Part shown: positions 62,533 through 64,000 of the stretch, in pieces
Position numbering within the stretch: position 1 is the stretch's first letter
How the letters are laid out: every line of letters begins with the position of its first letter
Origin: Eudromia elegans
Taxonomy: Eukaryota; Chordata; Aves; Tinamiformes; Tinamidae
DNA: 64,000 nucleotides
Direction of reading: 5' to 3'
NCBI GenBank assembly: GCA_003342815.1
Contig: PTEX01000164.1
Span: 721,748 to 785,747 of the forward strand
Program-made: the position numbers and the translations under genes
Notes under the pieces: model-generated
Databases searched by the model: none
Told to the model about the DNA's origin: nothing
What the model saw: the letters and a program-made list of their open reading frames with translations, nothing else

Positions 62533-62746
62533 CCCTCCACAGGCATCAGAAGTCAGTCAAGAAGGTGACATCTCGGCGTATGCTTTTGCCATCGTGACTA
62601 TACGGGTGGTTGACCTCAACAACCATCCACCGACGTTCTATGGAGAAAATGGTCCCCAGAACCGATTTGAACTGACCATGTACGAGCATCCCCCAGAAGG
62701 AGAAATCTTGAGGGGCCTGAAGATTACAGTCAATGATTCAGATCAG
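42241..62746 (+). CDS. CDHR1: CDHR1 (PCDH21) photoreceptor cadherin, 5' part: 11 exons, 392 codons, cut by window edge
   Basis: Eleven exons join in frame to 1176 nt. They encode a signal peptide (residues 1 to about 20) and a mature start at [12 protein letters not shown], as in human. Cadherin repeat 1 has NGTDPEGD and LVEELDRE, and its linker is DANDE at 129-133. Repeat 2 has VDRDTGSGG at 162-170 and LDYE at 201-204, with linker VEDVQDTPP, where DVQD replaces the usual DxND. Repeat 3 has ALDGDRG at 273-279 and linker DLNNHPP at 348-354. Repeat 4 begins and stops at VNDSDQ. These acidic motifs bind Ca2+ between repeats. Human CDHR1 is about 859 residues, so the remaining repeats, membrane span and tail lie beyond the window. 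In mammals it sits at the base of rod and cone outer segments, where new discs form, and loss causes cone-rod dystrophy. No frameshift or in-frame stop was found. Confidence 0.97.
43036..43131 (+). CDS. CDHR1: CDHR1 exon 2
   Basis: The acceptor is cgttgcag|TT and the donor ACTG|GTCAGT. The 96 nt encode [20 protein letters not shown], then [12 protein letters not shown], the N-terminal strand of cadherin repeat 1. It is nearly identical to the mammalian mature N-terminus as recalled. Confidence 0.96.
43132..49258 (+). other. CDHR1: CDHR1 intron 2 (6.1 kb) with internal CpG-rich islands
   Basis: This is the longest complete intron of the gene in the window. A dense CpG-rich block occupies about 43830-44530 and a smaller one about 45960-46150. 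A pyrimidine-rich stretch (45480-45800) and an A/G-rich stretch (47400-47490) follow. No exon with cadherin similarity was found, and the frames open in the GC-rich block have no recognisable motifs. Confidence 0.75.
43830..44530. promoter_or_regulatory. Intronic CpG island in CDHR1 intron 2
   Basis: About 700 bp with very frequent CpG and high GC, flanked by AT-rich intron. CpG islands of this density usually mark promoters or regulatory elements active in the germline. No TATA box or clear first exon was identified. It could be an alternative CDHR1 start, a promoter for an antisense or non-coding RNA, or an orphan island. Confidence 0.55.
49259..49404 (+). CDS. CDHR1: CDHR1 exon 3
   Basis: The acceptor is gttgcag|GT and the donor AGAG|GTAGGG. 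The 146 nt encode [20 protein letters not shown] and [13 protein letters not shown], then [13 protein letters not shown]. It carries the core of cadherin repeat 1, including the DPEGD and LDRE calcium-binding elements. Confidence 0.97.
49935..49985 (+). CDS. CDHR1: CDHR1 exon 4 (51 nt)
   Basis: This small exon has acceptor tttgcag|AA and donor ACA|GTAAGT. Its 17 codons, [17 protein letters not shown], are phase 0 on both sides, so it could be skipped without a frameshift. It encodes the late strands of repeat 1. Confidence 0.95.
51296..51385 (+). CDS. CDHR1: CDHR1 exon 5
   Basis: The acceptor is cacttcag|GT and the donor CAGAG|GTTGGT, which is weaker than the others. The 30 codons encode [20 protein letters not shown] and [10 protein letters not shown], the repeat 1/2 linker with its DANDE calcium motif. 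Confidence 0.96.
51900..51986 (+). CDS. CDHR1: CDHR1 exon 6
   Basis: The acceptor is gctcacag|AA, preceded by a long pyrimidine-rich stretch, and the donor is TGCAG|GTAAGG. The 29 codons include [20 protein letters not shown], the first half of repeat 2 with the conserved DRD calcium motif. Confidence 0.97.
53652..53768 (+). CDS. CDHR1: CDHR1 exon 7
   Basis: The acceptor is ctcctag|AA and the donor CCAAG|GTATCT. The 39 codons encode [33 protein letters not shown] and VVVVAK, the second half of repeat 2 with the LDYE motif. Confidence 0.97.
55430..55573 (+). CDS. CDHR1: CDHR1 exon 8
   Basis: The acceptor is ttctag|GA and the donor GCA|GTAAGT. The 48 codons run from [20 protein letters not shown] through [13 protein letters not shown] to [14 protein letters not shown]. 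It spans the repeat 2/3 linker. DVQD stands where classical cadherins have DxND, a substitution also found in human CDHR1 as recalled. Confidence 0.97.
57230..57480. other. CpG-rich patch in CDHR1 intron 8
   Basis: About 250 bp of CpG-rich DNA within otherwise AT-balanced intron. It contains CACGTG (gacacgtggc and cccacgtgcc contexts). No exon or known repeat was identified. It resembles the other small GC patches in this gene's introns. Confidence 0.45.
58154..58232 (+). CDS. CDHR1: CDHR1 exon 9
   Basis: The acceptor is tccccag|GG and the donor AATG|GTGAGT. The 26 codons plus one base encode [20 protein letters not shown] and HYCIVN, the first part of repeat 3 with the DGD calcium motif. 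Confidence 0.96.
58233..60946 (+). other. CDHR1: CDHR1 intron 9 with purine-rich and GC-rich blocks
   Basis: This 2.7 kb intron holds a strongly purine-biased + strand (about 59030-59610), with runs such as ggaaaaaaaaggttgaagaa and ggatttggaaaag repeats. A GC-rich block follows at about 60120-60420. No cadherin-like exon was found. Confidence 0.7.
59030..59610. repeat. Low-complexity purine-rich tract
   Basis: Most bases on the + strand are A or G over several hundred bases, with short internal repeats of gatttggaaaagg near 59388-59426. It is degenerate and not a clean microsatellite. Such tracts may form triplex or unusual structure. Confidence 0.6.
60947..61047 (+). CDS. CDHR1: CDHR1 exon 10
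   Basis: The acceptor is attgcag|GA and the donor TTCAG|GTATGT. It completes a Gly codon and encodes [20 protein letters not shown] and [13 protein letters not shown], the second half of repeat 3, closely matching the family. Confidence 0.96.
61158..61211. repeat. Tandem duplication of 27 bp in CDHR1 intron 10
   Basis: Two adjacent 27-bp copies (tttgatcagactgccaacta and on; then tttgatcaggctgccagcta and on) differ at two positions. This is a recent local duplication with no evident function. Confidence 0.85.
62481..62527. repeat. (CT)n microsatellite, about 23 units
   Basis: An uninterrupted CT dinucleotide run follows eight T residues and ends 15 nt before CDHR1 exon 11. Together with the following 'aacccccctccacag' it forms or extends the polypyrimidine tract of that exon's 3' splice site. 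Confidence 0.97.
62543..62746 (+). CDS. CDHR1: CDHR1 exon 11 (last exon in window)
   Basis: The acceptor is cctccacag|GC, just downstream of the CT repeat, and the donor is GATCAG|GTAAAT. The 68 codons encode [40 protein letters not shown] and on to [11 protein letters not shown]. It spans the end of repeat 3, the DLNN linker and the start of repeat 4. The 204 nt are phase 0 at both ends. Confidence 0.97.
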
Positions 62747-64000
62747 GTAAATGGAAACTATGGGGACTTTGAGCTTTCTGCCCTATTTTCTCCAAAGACA
62801 GGTAGTGGCTGTCAAATTGGCAAATGGTATTTTAGGAACCTGCTCTCCCAAACAGCCAACAGAGTAGGTAGTTGTGAGGTCCCTTACCATGGATAGTATA
62901 GACTCAGAAGCATATTTAGCCTGGCTTGGTTTATGCTTGGCCTAGTTTATGCTGGCACGATTGCCCAAGAGAAGAGTGATCCTAAACCTGCAGTCCAGCT
63001 TTTGTGGCCACTGAAGTTCAAGAATCCTTACCTACCTCTGCTTTCTGTTGTCTCTGTTTAGTAGTTGTTAGTGTAGTGACTGAAAACTTACTGTCTTTGA
63101 ACATTTATTTAGGTCTTCCAAACACTTGAGTAACTTCAAGTGCAATTGCTGGCTGTACGTCCTTGAACCCCCTCTAGAAAAATTATAGTCTGTATCCTGA
63201 TATTCTCTTTATTACAAGATACTATCCTTCTGGCCCTTATTTTAGAGCCAGAGTTTGCAGTCCATGCTTTGATAAATAATTCCCTCTGGAGTGATATTTT
63301 TAAGTAATCTTAAAATTATGCTGGAGGAGAACTGACTATAACCAGATAAAAGAAAAGAATAGAGGACTCCATTCATCTCAGCCTGCTACCTAACTGACCT
63401 GTGATGCCTGTAGATACTATGGTGATGGTTGCTATAGGGATCCCTAGGCTAAATACTGTATAAATGGCATCCATCTGAGTTAGCCTGAGGTTAGGGAGTG
63501 ACAAGAGAAAGCTTAATGCATCTGAGAACCATATTACTATTGGTAAGAGTGCTCTTATATAACCGTGCTCAATATTGTGCTGTTTTGATGGTATTGTATT
63601 CTATCAGGCCCACCACCTTCTCCCCCCTCCCTCCTGCTGCTCTGCAGCAAGCAGATAAATGACTGCTTTCAAAGCAGGGCTGTGTCTATCCCACTGTTGT
63701 CACAGAGGCTGTTGCTGCAAAAGGAAAGAAACGAAACGCATCTCTCCTGGCTTGTCTGCTGTTTAGAGACAAAACGTGTGTTTTATATGTAGGCTGACAA
63801 AGTATTCAGTCTGCAAATTAGGCAGGAAAATAAGCAGAAAACACAGCTGAATATTCTGCATAGATTTCTAAAGAAGCTTCCTAAAGAAGCTTCCTAACTC
63901 GCGGCTCCGGTCACTGTAGGGGAATTGGGTCCGTTTTGTTTTAAGGTATAGACGGCCGTGGTTCCGTGGTGAGCGTGTCCTGCTGTGGTTGCCTGCTTGG
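62747..64000 (+). other. CDHR1: CDHR1 intron 11, start only
   Basis: No match to the expected next segment of CDHR1 (the remainder of repeat 4) was found before the window edge, so the intron is at least 1.25 kb. It contains a 13-bp tandem duplication (taaagaagcttcc twice) near 63869-63894 and nothing else recognised. Confidence 0.75.

Noticed and set aside
1..64000. Search for tRNA, rRNA, CRISPR arrays, prokaryotic operons or defence systems
   Set aside because: No tRNA-type internal box pair, no regularly spaced repeat array and no dense gene clusters were seen. The window is clearly intron-bearing vertebrate DNA.

Overview
The window is vertebrate nuclear DNA, most likely from a bird. Genes are split by GT-AG introns, intergenic gaps are about 10 kb, interspersed repeats are sparse, and the one recognisable retroelement fragment looks like a CR1 LINE. 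No Alu, L1 or other mammal-type repeats were seen. Three protein-coding genes, all on the + strand, were rebuilt exon by exon: GHITM, then GPR15LG (C10orf99), then the 5' part of CDHR1. This is the same order and orientation as human 10q23.1. Every splice junction listed joins in frame. Species cannot be fixed from the sequence alone.

Layout. 1-4160 is intergenic DNA with a poly-A run and a CR1-like fragment. About 4160-5150 is a CpG-rich, TATA-less promoter region for GHITM, with YY1-like, CCAAT, E-box, GC-box and ETS-like motifs. GHITM coding exons run from 6414 to 15347 (346 aa), with two polyadenylation signals at 15413 and 16470. 16.5-26.2 kb is intergenic and holds a G-rich minisatellite at 20837-21027. 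GPR15LG has a TATA box at 26260 and three coding exons (26342-31140) encoding a 78 aa secreted cationic peptide. 32.0-42.2 kb is intergenic and includes one candidate unassigned exon at 40921-41053. CDHR1 starts at 42241. Eleven coding exons (392 codons: signal peptide, cadherin repeats 1-3 and the start of repeat 4) lie in the window, and the rest of the gene is beyond the right edge.

The three genes are neighbours by ancient synteny and do not form a pathway. GHITM is a mitochondrial inner-membrane protein of the BAX-inhibitor-1 (TMBIM) family. GPR15LG is an epithelial antimicrobial and chemoattractant peptide. CDHR1 is a photoreceptor cadherin.

No novel multi-gene system was found. The observations most worth checking are the divergent GPR15LG peptide, a (CT)n microsatellite that almost abuts the CDHR1 exon 11 acceptor, a near-perfect hairpin in GHITM intron 2, internal CpG-rich islands in CDHR1 introns, a candidate upstream exon before CDHR1, and a long purine-strand tract in CDHR1 intron 9.
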